From Pseudomonas sp. UBA2684 (GTDB lineage: Bacteria > Pseudomonadota > Gammaproteobacteria > Pseudomonadales > Pseudomonadaceae): a DNA stretch of 64,000 bases. Both the position numbers and the translations under genes were made by a program. Below, piece after piece: positions 1-7,959 of this stretch (its first letter is position 1; the number at the start of each line of letters is the position of its first letter). Location: NCBI GenBank assembly GCA_002354655.1, contig DELY01000053.1, positions 20,476-84,475 of the forward strand, written 5' to 3'. The notes beneath the pieces are model-generated. The model saw nothing but the letters and a program-made list of their open reading frames with translations. It ran no database searches and was not told where the DNA came from.

Positions 1-83
1 GCTGGGGATTCGAACCGCTGGCGAGACGCGCCCCAGCAGTTGGCCATTGGTTAAGCGCGTACTGGTGATGGGCGAGACAACGC

Positions 84-1229
84 ATGGAATTCGAGAAACT
101 GCTGCGCCTGATGGTGGAGAAAGGCGGCTCCGACTTGTTCATTACCGCTGGCGTGCCGCCGTCGATGAAGGTCAACGGCAAGATCATGCCCGTCACCAAG
201 ACGCCGATGTCGCCGGAGCAAACCCGGGAAACCGTGCATTCGGTGATGAACGAGCAGCAGCGCCGCGACTTCACCGAAAACCACGAGTGCAACTTCGCCA
301 TCAGCGCCCGCGGTGTCGGGCGCTTTCGCGTCAGTGCGTTCTACCAGCGCAACCTGGCCGGTATGGTGCTCCGGCGCATCGAGACCAACATCCCGACGCT
401 GGACGACCTCAAGCTGCCGGAAATCCTCAAGAAACTGGCGCTGACCAAGCGTGGCCTGGTGCTGTTTGTCGGCGCCACCGGCACCGGTAAATCCACTTCG
501 CTGGCGGCGATGATCGGCTACCGCAACAGGAACAGCAGCGGCCACATCATCTCCATCGAAGACCCGATCGAATATATCCACCAGCACCAGAGCTGCATCG
601 TCACCCAGCGCGAAGTCGGCATCGACACCGAGTCGTTCGAGGTGGCGCTGAAGAACACCCTGCGCCAGGCGCCGGATGTGATCCTTATCGGTGAGGTGCG
701 CACCCGCGAGACCATGGACCATGCCGTGGCCTTCGCCGAAACCGGTCACCTGTGTCTGGCTACCTTGCACGCCAACAACGCCAACCAGGCGCTGGACCGG
801 ATCATCAACTTCTTCCCCGCCGACCGGCAGAATCAGGTGTGGATGGACCTGTCGCTCAACCTCAAGGCCATCGTTGCCCAGCAGCTGATTCCCACTCCGG
901 ATGGCAAGGGTCGCCGTGCGGTGATCGAGGTGCTGATCAATACCCCGCTGGCCGCCGACTTGATCCGCAAGGGCGATGTGCATGAACTCAAGGCGCTGAT
1001 GAAGCGTTCCACCGAGCAGGGCATGCAGACCTTCGATCAGGCGCTGTACAACCTCTACAGCCAGGGCGAAATCACCTATGAAGATGCCTTGTTGTATGCC
1101 GACTCGGCGAACGACCTGCGTCTGATGATCAAGCTGGGTTCGGAAACCGACGGCGATCATCTGTCGAGCATGTCCCAGGGCTTGTCGCTGGAAGTCAGCG
1201 AGGAAAATCCGGGTCGGCGTTTCCGCTAA
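84..1229 (+). CDS. pilU: Type IV pilus retraction-associated ATPase PilU
   Basis: This is a 381-residue hexameric AAA-type secretion ATPase of the PilT/PilU family. It acts at the cytoplasmic base of the type IV pilus and assists PilT-driven retraction. A Walker A motif GATGTGKS lies at about residues 130-137, followed by a Walker B/Asp region (LIGEVRTRETM) and a His box (HLCLATLHANNA). The C-terminal tail after the ATPase core is longer than in PilT, as expected for PilU. The start ATG is preceded by a weak GGGCGAG. pilT would be expected just upstream but is outside the window; the first 83 bases hold no recognisable gene end. The last 35 bases overlap the 3' end of the convergent gene. Identification is secure from near-identity to remembered PilU sequence. 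Confidence 0.97.
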   Translation: MEFEKLLRLMVEKGGSDLFITAGVPPSMKVNGKIMPVTKTPMSPEQTRETVHSVMNEQQRRDFTENHECNFAISARGVGRFRVSAFYQRNLAGMVLRRIETNIPTLDDLKLPEILKKLALTKRGLVLFVGATGTGKSTSLAAMIGYRNRNSSGHIISIEDPIEYIHQHQSCIVTQREVGIDTESFEVALKNTLRQAPDVILIGEVRTRETMDHAVAFAETGHLCLATLHANNANQALDRIINFFPADRQNQVWMDLSLNLKAIVAQQLIPTPDGKGRRAVIEVLINTPLAADLIRKGDVHELKALMKRSTEQGMQTFDQALYNLYSQGEITYEDALLYADSANDLRLMIKLGSETDGDHLSSMSQGLSLEVSEENPGRRFR

Positions 1230-2073
1230 CCCCCGCGCTGCGCGCGGTGTTGTGGCGAATACGCTTACCGGCCTTGTGCGCGACGGCTTGTGCCTGGCCG
1301 TTGCGCTGCGCCCCGGCCCGCGCTTGACTCATCAGTTGCGGAATCAACGGGCCTTCCGGCAGGTTCTTCCAGAACCGTACCGGCAGACTATTCTCCAGCA
1401 CGCTGCGGTTCAGGCGCGCCGGGTTGAAGGTGCTGCCGTAGTAAGCCAGCCATAACGCTTCGCCTTCATCGTCCTGCGCGCGCGCCAGGCGTTGCCAGTC
1501 CACGGGGCAGGGTTTGGCGTAGTGCAGCTGCTGGCCATCGCAGTACACGCCGTCCTCCGGCGTGGCGATTAACCAACTGTGCTGGCCCATGCGCTCGGCG
1601 AAATGCGCCGAAGCGCTGGCCAGAATGTCGTGGGCCGGCTCATGCCACGCCACGAACTGCGGAGGCCCGGCGGCGGCAGTGCGCGGGTGGAAGCGCAAAA
1701 AAGCGTGCAGATGATGGGCCTCACGGCGTACCGATTTGAGGCGTTTGTGCAACTCACTGCCATCGCTGTCGCCGGGCAACATGGCCGCAAGGTCGCCCTG
1801 GGCCACTCGCCAGAGGATGCGGTAGAGCAGGCTCCAGCGGTTGTCGACGCGAAATTCTGCGGCGCTTTGCAGCTGTTCGAGCAGTTGCCGTGGAATGCGC
1901 GGTGTCCTGTCTGGCGGGGTAACTGCTAGCGGCAGCGTAGGCTCATCGAACAGGCCGCTGTTGTCCTCATCGCTCGACCAACTGATCTGGTGCGGTGCAA
2001 CGGCCTGTTGTAACAGTTCGCGCGCGTGCTGGCGCCAGCCGGCGAAACTGCCGTCGAAACGGATGCAGTGCAT
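1195..2073 (-). CDS. DUF4130/TIGR03915-type DNA-metabolism protein, partner of the radical SAM protein
   Basis: This 292-residue protein resembles the TIGR03915 family (probable DNA metabolism protein). That family is encoded next to a radical SAM partner, and in many bacteria is fused to a uracil-DNA-glycosylase-like domain. Here there is no fused glycosylase domain: the protein ends shortly after the conserved core (motifs such as WRVAQGD, RREAHHLHAFLRF, ERMGQHSWLIATPEDGV, WLAYYGSTFNPARLN). It is translationally coupled to the upstream radical SAM gene through a TAATG junction, so the two are one operon. The biochemical role is not established; DNA repair or modification is inferred from the family name, the gene pairing and the LexA box upstream. 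The tail overlaps the end of pilU by 35 bases. Confidence 0.85.
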   Translation of the reverse strand: MHCIRFDGSFAGWRQHARELLQQAVAPHQISWSSDEDNSGLFDEPTLPLAVTPPDRTPRIPRQLLEQLQSAAEFRVDNRWSLLYRILWRVAQGDLAAMLPGDSDGSELHKRLKSVRREAHHLHAFLRFHPRTAAAGPPQFVAWHEPAHDILASASAHFAERMGQHSWLIATPEDGVYCDGQQLHYAKPCPVDWQRLARAQDDEGEALWLAYYGSTFNPARLNRSVLENSLPVRFWKNLPEGPLIPQLMSQARAGAQRNGQAQAVAHKAGKRIRHNTARSAGVSGNADPDFPR

Positions 2074-3284
2074 TACCAGAGTGCCATCTGTGCGGGGCTT
2101 TCGCTGAGTTGCTGGCGTAGCAGCAGGGATTCGCTGGTCGCCTGCAATGGGCGGTAATCCTGGGTGATGATGAAGGGTTTGGCTTTTTCCAGGGCGCAGC
2201 GCAGGCGTGTGAGGTCATCGAAGCGGATGCGCTTTTGCCGCCTCAACGCGACCAGGCGCTTGGCGCTCAGCACGCCAATACCTGGGATGCGCGCGATCAT
2301 GCTCGGTTCAGCACGGTTGAGGTCAACCGGGAAATGCTCGCGGTTGTTCAGCGCCCAGGCCAGCTTGGGGTCGATATCCAACGCCAGGTTGCCGGGGCCG
2401 CTGAGCAGTTCGCCGGCCTCGAAGCCGTAACCGCGCATCAGAAAATCCGCTTGGTACAGGCGGTGTTCGCGCAGCAGCGGCGGCGCTTCGAAGGGCAGGC
2501 TTTTGGGGCTTTGCGGGATCGGGCTGAAGGCCGAATAGTAGACGCGGCGCAAGCGATAGCTGCCATACAGCGCCTGGGCGGTGTGCAGGATGGTGCTGTC
2601 GTCGGTGGCGTCGGCGCCGACGATCATCTGTGTGCTTTGTCCGGCGGGGGCGAAGCGCGGCGAACCTTTCTCCTCCCTGGCTTGGCTTTCGCCTTGGTGG
2701 ATCGAGTGCATGGCCTGTTTGATGGTGAGCACCTGTTTTTCCGGCGCCAGGCGAATCAGGCTGCTTTCGGTTGGCAGTTCGATGTTCACGCTGAGGCGGT
2801 CGGCGTACCGGCCCGCCTCGGCAATCAGCAGGGGGGCGGCGTCGGGGATGGTCTTCAGGTGGATATAGCCGCGAAACTCGTGCTCTTCGCGCAGCAGTTT
2901 GGCCACGCGGATCAACTGCTCCATGGTGTAGTCGGCCGAGCGAATGATCCCGGAGCTGAGGAACAATCCGCTGATGCAATTGCGCGCGTAGAAATCCAGG
3001 GTCAGGGTCACCACCTCTTCCGGGGTGAAGCGCGCCCTCGGTACGTCGCTAGAGCGGCGATTGACGCAGTATTGGCAGTCGTACAGGCAGAAGTTGGTCA
3101 AGAGGATTTTCAGCAACGCCACGCAGCGGCCGTCGGGGGTGAAGCTGTGACAGATGCCCATGCCATTGGTGGCGCCGAGGCCGCTCTTGCCCTTGGAGCT
3201 GCGCGTCGGTGCGCCGCTGCTGGCGCAGGACACGTCGTACTTGGCGGCGTCGGCGAGTACGGTGAGCTTGTCGATCAGTTGCAT
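2073..3284 (-). CDS. Putative DNA modification/repair radical SAM protein (TIGR03916-like)
   Basis: This 403-residue protein carries the radical SAM signature CLYDCQYC (Cys66, Cys70, Cys73), which binds a 4Fe-4S cluster and S-adenosylmethionine. Three further cysteines lie upstream (20, 45, 54). The C-terminal part contains a helix-hairpin-helix segment (MIARIPGIGVLSAKRLVALR) typical of non-sequence-specific DNA binding. This combination and the linked downstream gene match the TIGR03916 family. The substrate is unknown; action on damaged or modified DNA is inferred. It is the first gene of a two-gene operon (TAATG junction with the next gene). The start ATG lies 16 bases downstream of a perfect LexA box, so SOS induction is likely. 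Confidence 0.88.
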   Translation of the reverse strand: MQLIDKLTVLADAAKYDVSCASSGAPTRSSKGKSGLGATNGMGICHSFTPDGRCVALLKILLTNFCLYDCQYCVNRRSSDVPRARFTPEEVVTLTLDFYARNCISGLFLSSGIIRSADYTMEQLIRVAKLLREEHEFRGYIHLKTIPDAAPLLIAEAGRYADRLSVNIELPTESSLIRLAPEKQVLTIKQAMHSIHQGESQAREEKGSPRFAPAGQSTQMIVGADATDDSTILHTAQALYGSYRLRRVYYSAFSPIPQSPKSLPFEAPPLLREHRLYQADFLMRGYGFEAGELLSGPGNLALDIDPKLAWALNNREHFPVDLNRAEPSMIARIPGIGVLSAKRLVALRRQKRIRFDDLTRLRCALEKAKPFIITQDYRPLQATSESLLLRQQLSESPAQMALW

Positions 3285-3300
3285 GGGTAGATCCAGTTAA

Positions 3301-3316
3301 CTGTTTATATATACAG
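3301..3316 (-). promoter_or_regulatory. LexA (SOS) box upstream of the radical SAM operon
   Basis: The 16-mer CTGTTTATATATACAG fits the gammaproteobacterial LexA consensus CTGT-N8-ACAG with an AT-rich alternating core. It lies 16 bases upstream of the ATG of the minus-strand radical SAM gene, where repressor binding would block transcription or promoter clearance. The divergent TM2 gene starts 126 bases on the other side and is less likely to be controlled. Confidence 0.85.
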
Positions 3317-3442
3317 TATTGTGGATTGCCCGGCCGGCTTCAAGCGGTTCGTTGCGTAAAGCCTGCCGACGGATTTCCCCTCCACTGGAAACCTCGCGTA
3401 GATTGAGGCGTCAGATAGATCTCATGCCAGCAGGAGGCAGAC

Positions 3443-3841
3443 ATGCAGCGACAAGATACCCATAGCAAACTCATCGGTTACTTACTGTGGATCTTCGGAT
3501 TTCTCGGGGCGCACCGCTTCTATTACGGCAAGCCGGTCACCGGAACCATCTGGTTTTTCACCCTCGGTTTGTTGTTCGTCGGCTGGATCATTGACCTGTT
3601 CTTGATCCCGGCGATGGACCGCGAGGCAGACCTGCGCTTTACCGCCGGCGAAACCGACTACAACGTCGCCTGGATTCTGCTGACCTTCCTCGGCATTTTC
3701 GGTGTGCACCGCATGTACCAGGGCAAGTGGATCACGGGAATCATCTACCTGTTCACCGGCGGCCTGTTCCTGATCGGCGTGCTCTACGATTTCTGGACGC
3801 TGAATACCCAGGTGTCGCTGAAGAACGCGGCGCGCGGGTAA
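3443..3841 (+). CDS. TM2-domain integral membrane protein
   Basis: This 132-residue membrane protein contains two TM2-type modules. Each has a helix pair with the G(A/V)HR(F/M)Y..K..TG pattern: residues about 8-60 (FLGAHRFYYGKPVTGTIWFF) and about 76-122 (FGVHRMYQGKWITGIIYLF). Such proteins sit in the inner membrane, with no settled function in bacteria. The ATG is preceded by a strong AGGAGG ribosome binding site. The gene is monocistronic and is followed by a strong bidirectional terminator. The internal duplication of the TM2 unit is clear by eye. Confidence 0.85.
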   Translation: MQRQDTHSKLIGYLLWIFGFLGAHRFYYGKPVTGTIWFFTLGLLFVGWIIDLFLIPAMDREADLRFTAGETDYNVAWILLTFLGIFGVHRMYQGKWITGIIYLFTGGLFLIGVLYDFWTLNTQVSLKNAARG

Positions 3842-3940
3842 ACCGCTGCGGGTGGGCAAGGCTGTGCCATGCCCACCCCGGAGGTTTCTGCGAGTAGGGC
3901 GGGGATGCCGAAGGCTTGTCCGCCGCAATCACGCGCAATC

Positions 3941-3976
3941 CATGCAAAAGCCCGCCGATTGGCGGGCTTTTGCATG
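3941..3976. terminator. Bidirectional rho-independent terminator between the TM2 gene and pyrC'
   Basis: A perfect 16 bp inverted repeat (CATGCAAAAGCCCGCC, loop GATT, then its complement) with a GC-rich stem flanked by A and T runs. It lies 10 bases from the pyrC' stop and about 100 bases from the TM2 gene stop, so it can end transcription from both convergent units. Confidence 0.85.
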
Positions 3977-3986
3977 GGCGTATGGT

Positions 3987-5258
3987 TCAGGCCTGGTAGC
4001 TGATATGCCCGTCGACCAGGGTGTAGCGCACGGCGCCGGGCAGGCAGTGGTCGATGAAGGGGCAGTTGGCGCCTTTGGAATACCAGCGCTCGCCCGCCAC
4101 GGTCGACGCTTGCGGATCGAACAGCAGAATATCCGCGGGCGCGCCAGCCGCCAGGCGTCCGGCCGGCAGGCGCAGGGCGTTGGCCGGGCCGCTGCTGAGA
4201 CGGGCAAGCAGGGTGGGCAGGTCGAGCAGGCCGTCCTGCACCAGGCTCATGGCCAGCGGCAGCAGCAGTTGTACGCTGCTGATGCCCGGCTCGGTGGCGC
4301 CGAACGGCGCCAGTTTGGCATCGCGCTCATGGGGCTGGTGGTGGCTGGCAATCGCCGCGATCACTCCGCTCTTCACTGCGTCGCGCAGGCCGTCGCGGTC
4401 GGCGCGGGTGCGCAGCGGCGGTTGCACGTGATACAGGCTGGAGAAGTCGATCAGCGCCTCGTCGGTGAGGATCAACTGGTACAAGGCCACATCGGCGCTG
4501 ACCGGCAGGCCGCGTGCCTGGGCGGCAGCAATCAGCTCGGCGCCACGGGCACTGGTCAGCTGGCTGAAGTGCGCGCGCACGCCGGTTTGTTCGACCAGCA
4601 GCAGGTCGCGGGCCAGGGCCACGGTCTCGGCGGTTTCCGGAATGCCCGGCAGGCCGAGGAAGCTGGCGGTGGCGCCTTCGTGAGCCAGACCGCCTTCGGC
4701 CAGGTCATGGTCCTGGGAGTGGAAGATCACCGTCAGGTCGAAGGTCGCCGCATATTCCAGGGCGCGGCGCAGGGTACGTACGTTGCGAAAGCTGTCCAGG
4801 CCGTTGCCGAAGGCCACGCAGCCGGCGTCGCGCAGCGCCACCAGCTCCGCCAGTTGTTCGCCTTCCAGGCCCTTGCTCAGCGCGCCGATGGGGAACACTT
4901 TGGTGTGCCCGGCTTCGCGGGCGCGGTCGAGAATCAGCTCGGCTACCGCCGGGGTGTCCAGCACCGGCTTGGTGAACGGCGGGCAGCACAGGCTGGTGAC
5001 GCCGCCGGCCGCCGCAGCCAGGGTTTCCGTGGCAATGCTGCCTTTACGGCTGTAACCCGGTTCGCGCAGGGCGACGTTGAGGTCGACCAGTCCGGGGGCG
5101 GCGACCAGACCGTTGGCGTCGATGGTTTGCTCGGCGACGAAGCCGGCCGGGGCTTGGCCGATAGCGGCAATTTTGCCGCCTTCGACATAGATATCGGCGA
5201 GCTGATCGAGGCTGCTGTTGGGGTCGATCACTCGGGCTCCGAGGATACGGATACGCAT
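3987..5258 (-). CDS. pyrC': Dihydroorotase-like protein PyrC' (non-catalytic ATCase subunit)
   Basis: A 423-residue amidohydrolase-fold protein homologous to dihydroorotase. The metal-binding HxH expected after PGLVD is absent: the sequence reads PGLVDLNVALREPG. It is therefore very probably the inactive PyrC' (PyrX) known from Pseudomonas, which assembles with PyrB into a stable aspartate transcarbamoylase holoenzyme. Its start codon overlaps the pyrB stop (TGATG), supporting translational coupling and stoichiometric production. A catalytic dihydroorotase must be encoded elsewhere. The missing metal ligands are seen directly; the structural role is family knowledge from Pseudomonas. Confidence 0.92.
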   Translation of the reverse strand: MRIRILGARVIDPNSSLDQLADIYVEGGKIAAIGQAPAGFVAEQTIDANGLVAAPGLVDLNVALREPGYSRKGSIATETLAAAAGGVTSLCCPPFTKPVLDTPAVAELILDRAREAGHTKVFPIGALSKGLEGEQLAELVALRDAGCVAFGNGLDSFRNVRTLRRALEYAATFDLTVIFHSQDHDLAEGGLAHEGATASFLGLPGIPETAETVALARDLLLVEQTGVRAHFSQLTSARGAELIAAAQARGLPVSADVALYQLILTDEALIDFSSLYHVQPPLRTRADRDGLRDAVKSGVIAAIASHHQPHERDAKLAPFGATEPGISSVQLLLPLAMSLVQDGLLDLPTLLARLSSGPANALRLPAGRLAAGAPADILLFDPQASTVAGERWYSKGANCPFIDHCLPGAVRYTLVDGHISYQA

Positions 5259-6268
5259 CAGTTCTGCTCCTCGGCATCTTGATTGAGTTGGCGCTGGGCG
5301 GTCTGCCCGCTCATGGCCATGGACAGCACGGCCATGCGGATGGCGATGCCGTAGGTGACCTGGTTGAGAATCACCGATTGCGGGCCGTCGGCCACCGCCG
5401 ACTCGATCTCCACGCCGCGATTGATCGGCCCCGGGTGCATGACCAGGGCGTCCGGCTTGGCCAGCTTGAGGCGTTCTTCGGTGAGGCCGAACAGGCGGTA
5501 GAACTCGCCTTCACTGGGCAGCAGGCCGCCGGTCATGCGCTCGCGCTGCAGGCGCAGCATGATCACCACGTCGACGTCTTTGAGGCCTGCCGCCATGTCG
5601 CTGTAGACCGTCACACCGTACTGCTCGATACCCACCGGCAATAGGGTTTTCGGCGCGATCACGCGGATGTCCGGGCAGCCGAGGGTCTTCAGCGCGAGCA
5701 TGTTCGAGCGCGCCACCCGTGAGTGCAGGATGTCGCCGACGATGGCCACCGAGAGGTTTTCGAAGCTGCCCTTGTGCCGGCGGATGGTCAGCATGTCGAG
5801 CATGCCTTGAGTCGGGTGAGCATGGCGGCCGTCGCCGCCGTTGATGATCGCCAGGTTCGGGCACACGTGCTCGGCAATAAAGTGCGCCGCGCCGGAGTCG
5901 GCGTGGCGCACCACGAAGATGTCGGCGGCCATGGCTTCGAGGTTACGCAGGGTGTCGAATAGCGTCTCGCCCTTGCTGGTGGAGCTGGTCGACACGTTCA
6001 GGGTGATGACGTCGGCAGACAGGCGCTGGGCGGCCAGTTCGAAGGTGGTGCGGGTGCGCGTGGAGTTCTCGAAGAACACGTTGCACACGGTCTTGCCGCG
6101 CAGCAGCGGGACTTTCTTCACCGCGCGTGCGCCGACTTCGAGGAAGGAGTCGGCGGTGTCGAGGATTTCCGTCAGCAGCTCGCGCGGCAGGCCGTCGAGC
6201 GAGAGGAAGTGGCGCAGTTGGCCTTGGTCGTTCAGCTGCAGCGGGCGCCTGGCGGCTATGGTCGTCAT
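5258..6268 (-). CDS. pyrB: Aspartate carbamoyltransferase catalytic subunit PyrB
   Basis: Transfers the carbamoyl group to aspartate in pyrimidine synthesis. Diagnostic segments are [13 protein letters not shown] (carbamoyl-phosphate binding), HPTQGMLD, and [10 protein letters not shown] near the C-terminus. The start is taken as the ATG giving [14 protein letters not shown], about 336 residues, in line with Pseudomonas PyrB. A TTG 21 bases further upstream (MPTETRQ) is an alternative that would overlap the pyrR stop. The stop overlaps the start of pyrC' (TGATG). It is the middle gene of a pyrR-pyrB-pyrC' operon. Confidence 0.96.
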   Translation of the reverse strand: MTTIAARRPLQLNDQGQLRHFLSLDGLPRELLTEILDTADSFLEVGARAVKKVPLLRGKTVCNVFFENSTRTRTTFELAAQRLSADVITLNVSTSSTSKGETLFDTLRNLEAMAADIFVVRHADSGAAHFIAEHVCPNLAIINGGDGRHAHPTQGMLDMLTIRRHKGSFENLSVAIVGDILHSRVARSNMLALKTLGCPDIRVIAPKTLLPVGIEQYGVTVYSDMAAGLKDVDVVIMLRLQRERMTGGLLPSEGEFYRLFGLTEERLKLAKPDALVMHPGPINRGVEIESAVADGPQSVILNQVTYGIAIRMAVLSMAMSGQTAQRQLNQDAEEQN

Positions 6269-6278
6269 CTGGCGAGTC

Positions 6279-6785
6279 TCAGTGGGCAAGCGTCTGGAGT
6301 TCGAGGGTCAGCGGCGTGGGGCCGGTCAATTTTACCCGCTGATCACTGGCCAGCGACAGGGTGGCGCCAACCACGTCCGGGCGGATCGGCAGCTCGCGGG
6401 CATTCAGGTCGAGCAGGCTGACCAGGGTTACGCTGGCCGGGCGGCCATAGTCGAACAGCTCATTGAGCGCGGCGCGGATGGTGCGGCCGCTCATCAGCAC
6501 GTCGTCGATCAGTACCAGGTGCTGGCCTTCGATCTCGAAGGGTAGTTCGGACGGTTGCACCTGCGGGTGCAGGCCGTTCTGGGTGAAGTCGTCCCGGTAA
6601 AAGGACACATCGAGAATGCCCAGCGCGTCCTGGCGACCTAGCGCTTCCAGCAGCGCCTGAGCGACCCAGACGCCGCCAGTGCGGATGCCGATAAAGCGCG
6701 GTTCGCCGATCTGCCGTTGGTTGAGGTGGTCGATCAGTTCCGCGGCCATCTGCGGCAGCAAGTCGGCGGGGTTGGGTAGACGCAT
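6279..6785 (-). CDS. pyrR: PyrR bifunctional regulator / uracil phosphoribosyltransferase homologue
   Basis: A 168-residue type I phosphoribosyltransferase-fold protein with the PRPP-binding loop [18 protein letters not shown]. In Gram-positive bacteria PyrR attenuates pyr operons. In Pseudomonas it has been implicated in control of pyrB expression, while its phosphoribosyltransferase activity is uncertain. A good AAGGAG site precedes the ATG. A hairpin with a short T run lies 29 bases upstream in the leader. It is the first gene of the pyrR-pyrB-pyrC' unit. Confidence 0.94.
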   Translation of the reverse strand: MRLPNPADLLPQMAAELIDHLNQRQIGEPRFIGIRTGGVWVAQALLEALGRQDALGILDVSFYRDDFTQNGLHPQVQPSELPFEIEGQHLVLIDDVLMSGRTIRAALNELFDYGRPASVTLVSLLDLNARELPIRPDVVGATLSLASDQRVKLTGPTPLTLELQTLAH

Positions 6786-6813
6786 TGCAAACTCCTTGTG
6801 TGCAGGTCGTGTG

Positions 6814-6846
6814 AAAACCGCGGCGCATCGGTGATGCGGGGTTTTT
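6814..6846 (-). terminator. Leader hairpin between ruvX and pyrR (possible terminator/attenuator)
   Basis: On the minus strand an interrupted stem (AAAACCCCGCAT, short loop, ATGCG-CCGCGGTTTT) ends in four T residues. It falls between the ruvX stop and the pyrR ribosome binding site. It could terminate the yqgE-ruvX transcript or serve as a pyr leader attenuator. The T run is short, so confidence is limited. Confidence 0.45.
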
Positions 6847-6864
6847 AGCCGCCCCGTGATGTGG

Positions 6865-7311
6865 TTATCGACTCGGGCTGTTGTCGGCCAGCCAGCCTTC
6901 GAGCAGCAGGGCGGCGGCCAGCGCGTCGACCGGGCGTTCGCGGTAACCGCTGTTCTGCCCGTGCTGCAAGCGTTCGCCTTTGGCGGCGTAGGTGGTCAGG
7001 CGTTCATCGTGGGTGTGTACGGGCAGGTTGAAGCGGCCGTTTAGGCGGCGGGCGAATTTTTCCGCGCGCTCGCTCATCTCGCTAGGCGTGCCGTCCATGT
7101 GCAATGGCAGGCCGACGACGATGGCATCGGGTTGCCATTCGTTGACCAGCGCCTCGACCTTTTGCCAGTCGGGCACGCCGTTTTGCGCTTTCAGTACGCA
7201 GAGTTCGCGGGCCTGGCCGGTGATGACCTGGCCGACCGCCACGCCGATCTGTTTGCTGCCGTAATCGAAGCCGAGCAACAGGCGCAGCGGCTTTGCCTTC
7301 GCGTCGGCCAT
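6865..7311 (-). CDS. ruvX: Holliday junction resolvase-like pre-16S rRNA nuclease RuvX/YqgF
   Basis: This 148-residue RNase H-fold nuclease belongs to the YqgF family, assigned to pre-16S rRNA 5' end maturation and related to RuvC. Typical elements are the N-terminal [18 protein letters not shown] with the first acidic residue, [11 protein letters not shown] in the middle, and HDERLTT followed by a C-terminal [13 protein letters not shown]. The start codon overlaps the stop of yqgE (TGATG), so the two are co-translated, as in most gammaproteobacteria. Confidence 0.96.
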   Translation of the reverse strand: MADAKAKPLRLLLGFDYGSKQIGVAVGQVITGQARELCVLKAQNGVPDWQKVEALVNEWQPDAIVVGLPLHMDGTPSEMSERAEKFARRLNGRFNLPVHTHDERLTTYAAKGERLQHGQNSGYRERPVDALAAALLLEGWLADNSPSR

Positions 7312-7880
7312 CAGGCGTGCCCGGCTTGCGAAGTGAGCAGGCTGAGGTTGATGCCTAGACGCGCAGCGGCGGCATTCAGGCGCTGGTCGAAGGGCAGGTC
7401 AAAGAGAATGGTGTTATCCGCGGGGCAGGTCAGCCAGGCATTGTCGGTCAGCTCGTTTTCCAGCTGGCCGGCTTCCCAGCCGGCATAACCCAGGGCGATC
7501 AGGTATTTTTCCGGACCAATGCCGTCGGCGATGGCGAACAGCACGTCTTGCGATGTGGACAAGCCCAGTTCGCCCAGTTCCAGGGTCGCCTGAAACTGCG
7601 GACCGGCCGGGTGCAGGACAAAGCCGCGGTCGGTCTGTACCGGGCCGCCGGAGAAAATCGGCAGGCTTTGGCAGCGCGCGGGCGGCTCGGTTTCAGGGCG
7701 CAGTTGCTCGAGCACATCGGCCAGGTTGAGGCCGTTCGGGCGGTTGATCACCAGGCCCATGGCGCCTTGTTCGTTGTGCTCGATCAGGTAGGTGACGGTC
7801 TGCGCAAAATGCGGATCGGCCATGTGTGGCATGGCAATCAGGAAGTGATGCTTGAGGTAGCTGGGGCTGGCGTCTTTCAT
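7311..7880 (-). CDS. YqgE/AlgH family protein
   Basis: A 189-residue cytoplasmic protein of the UPF0301/AlgH family, with the conserved opening YLKHHFLIAMPHMADPHFAQTV, the GAMGLVINRP motif, and ALGYAGWEAGQLENEL. AlgH has been named as a regulator of alginate genes in P. aeruginosa, but a molecular activity is not established. It is always next to yqgF/ruvX in this group and here is coupled to it by a one-base stop/start overlap. Confidence 0.93.
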   Translation of the reverse strand: MKDASPSYLKHHFLIAMPHMADPHFAQTVTYLIEHNEQGAMGLVINRPNGLNLADVLEQLRPETEPPARCQSLPIFSGGPVQTDRGFVLHPAGPQFQATLELGELGLSTSQDVLFAIADGIGPEKYLIALGYAGWEAGQLENELTDNAWLTCPADNTILFDLPFDQRLNAAAARLGINLSLLTSQAGHA

Positions 7881-7959
7881 GCCCGTTAGCTTAAAGCCTG
7901 TGGCCTGAGCCGGGAAGCCAAACCGCTAATCGGTGCTGCGGTTTGCCAGGCATGGCCGG

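Noticed and set aside
1-83. Possible end of pilT at the window start
   Set aside because: The frame ending at 54 reads AGDSNRWRDAPQQLAIG, which does not resemble the PilT C-terminus as I know it; there is too little sequence to call a gene.
51-1160. Long open frame antisense to pilU
   Set aside because: It is the complement of a secure coding region; high GC leaves long antisense frames open. The same applies to those opposite pyrC', sahH, metK and tktA.
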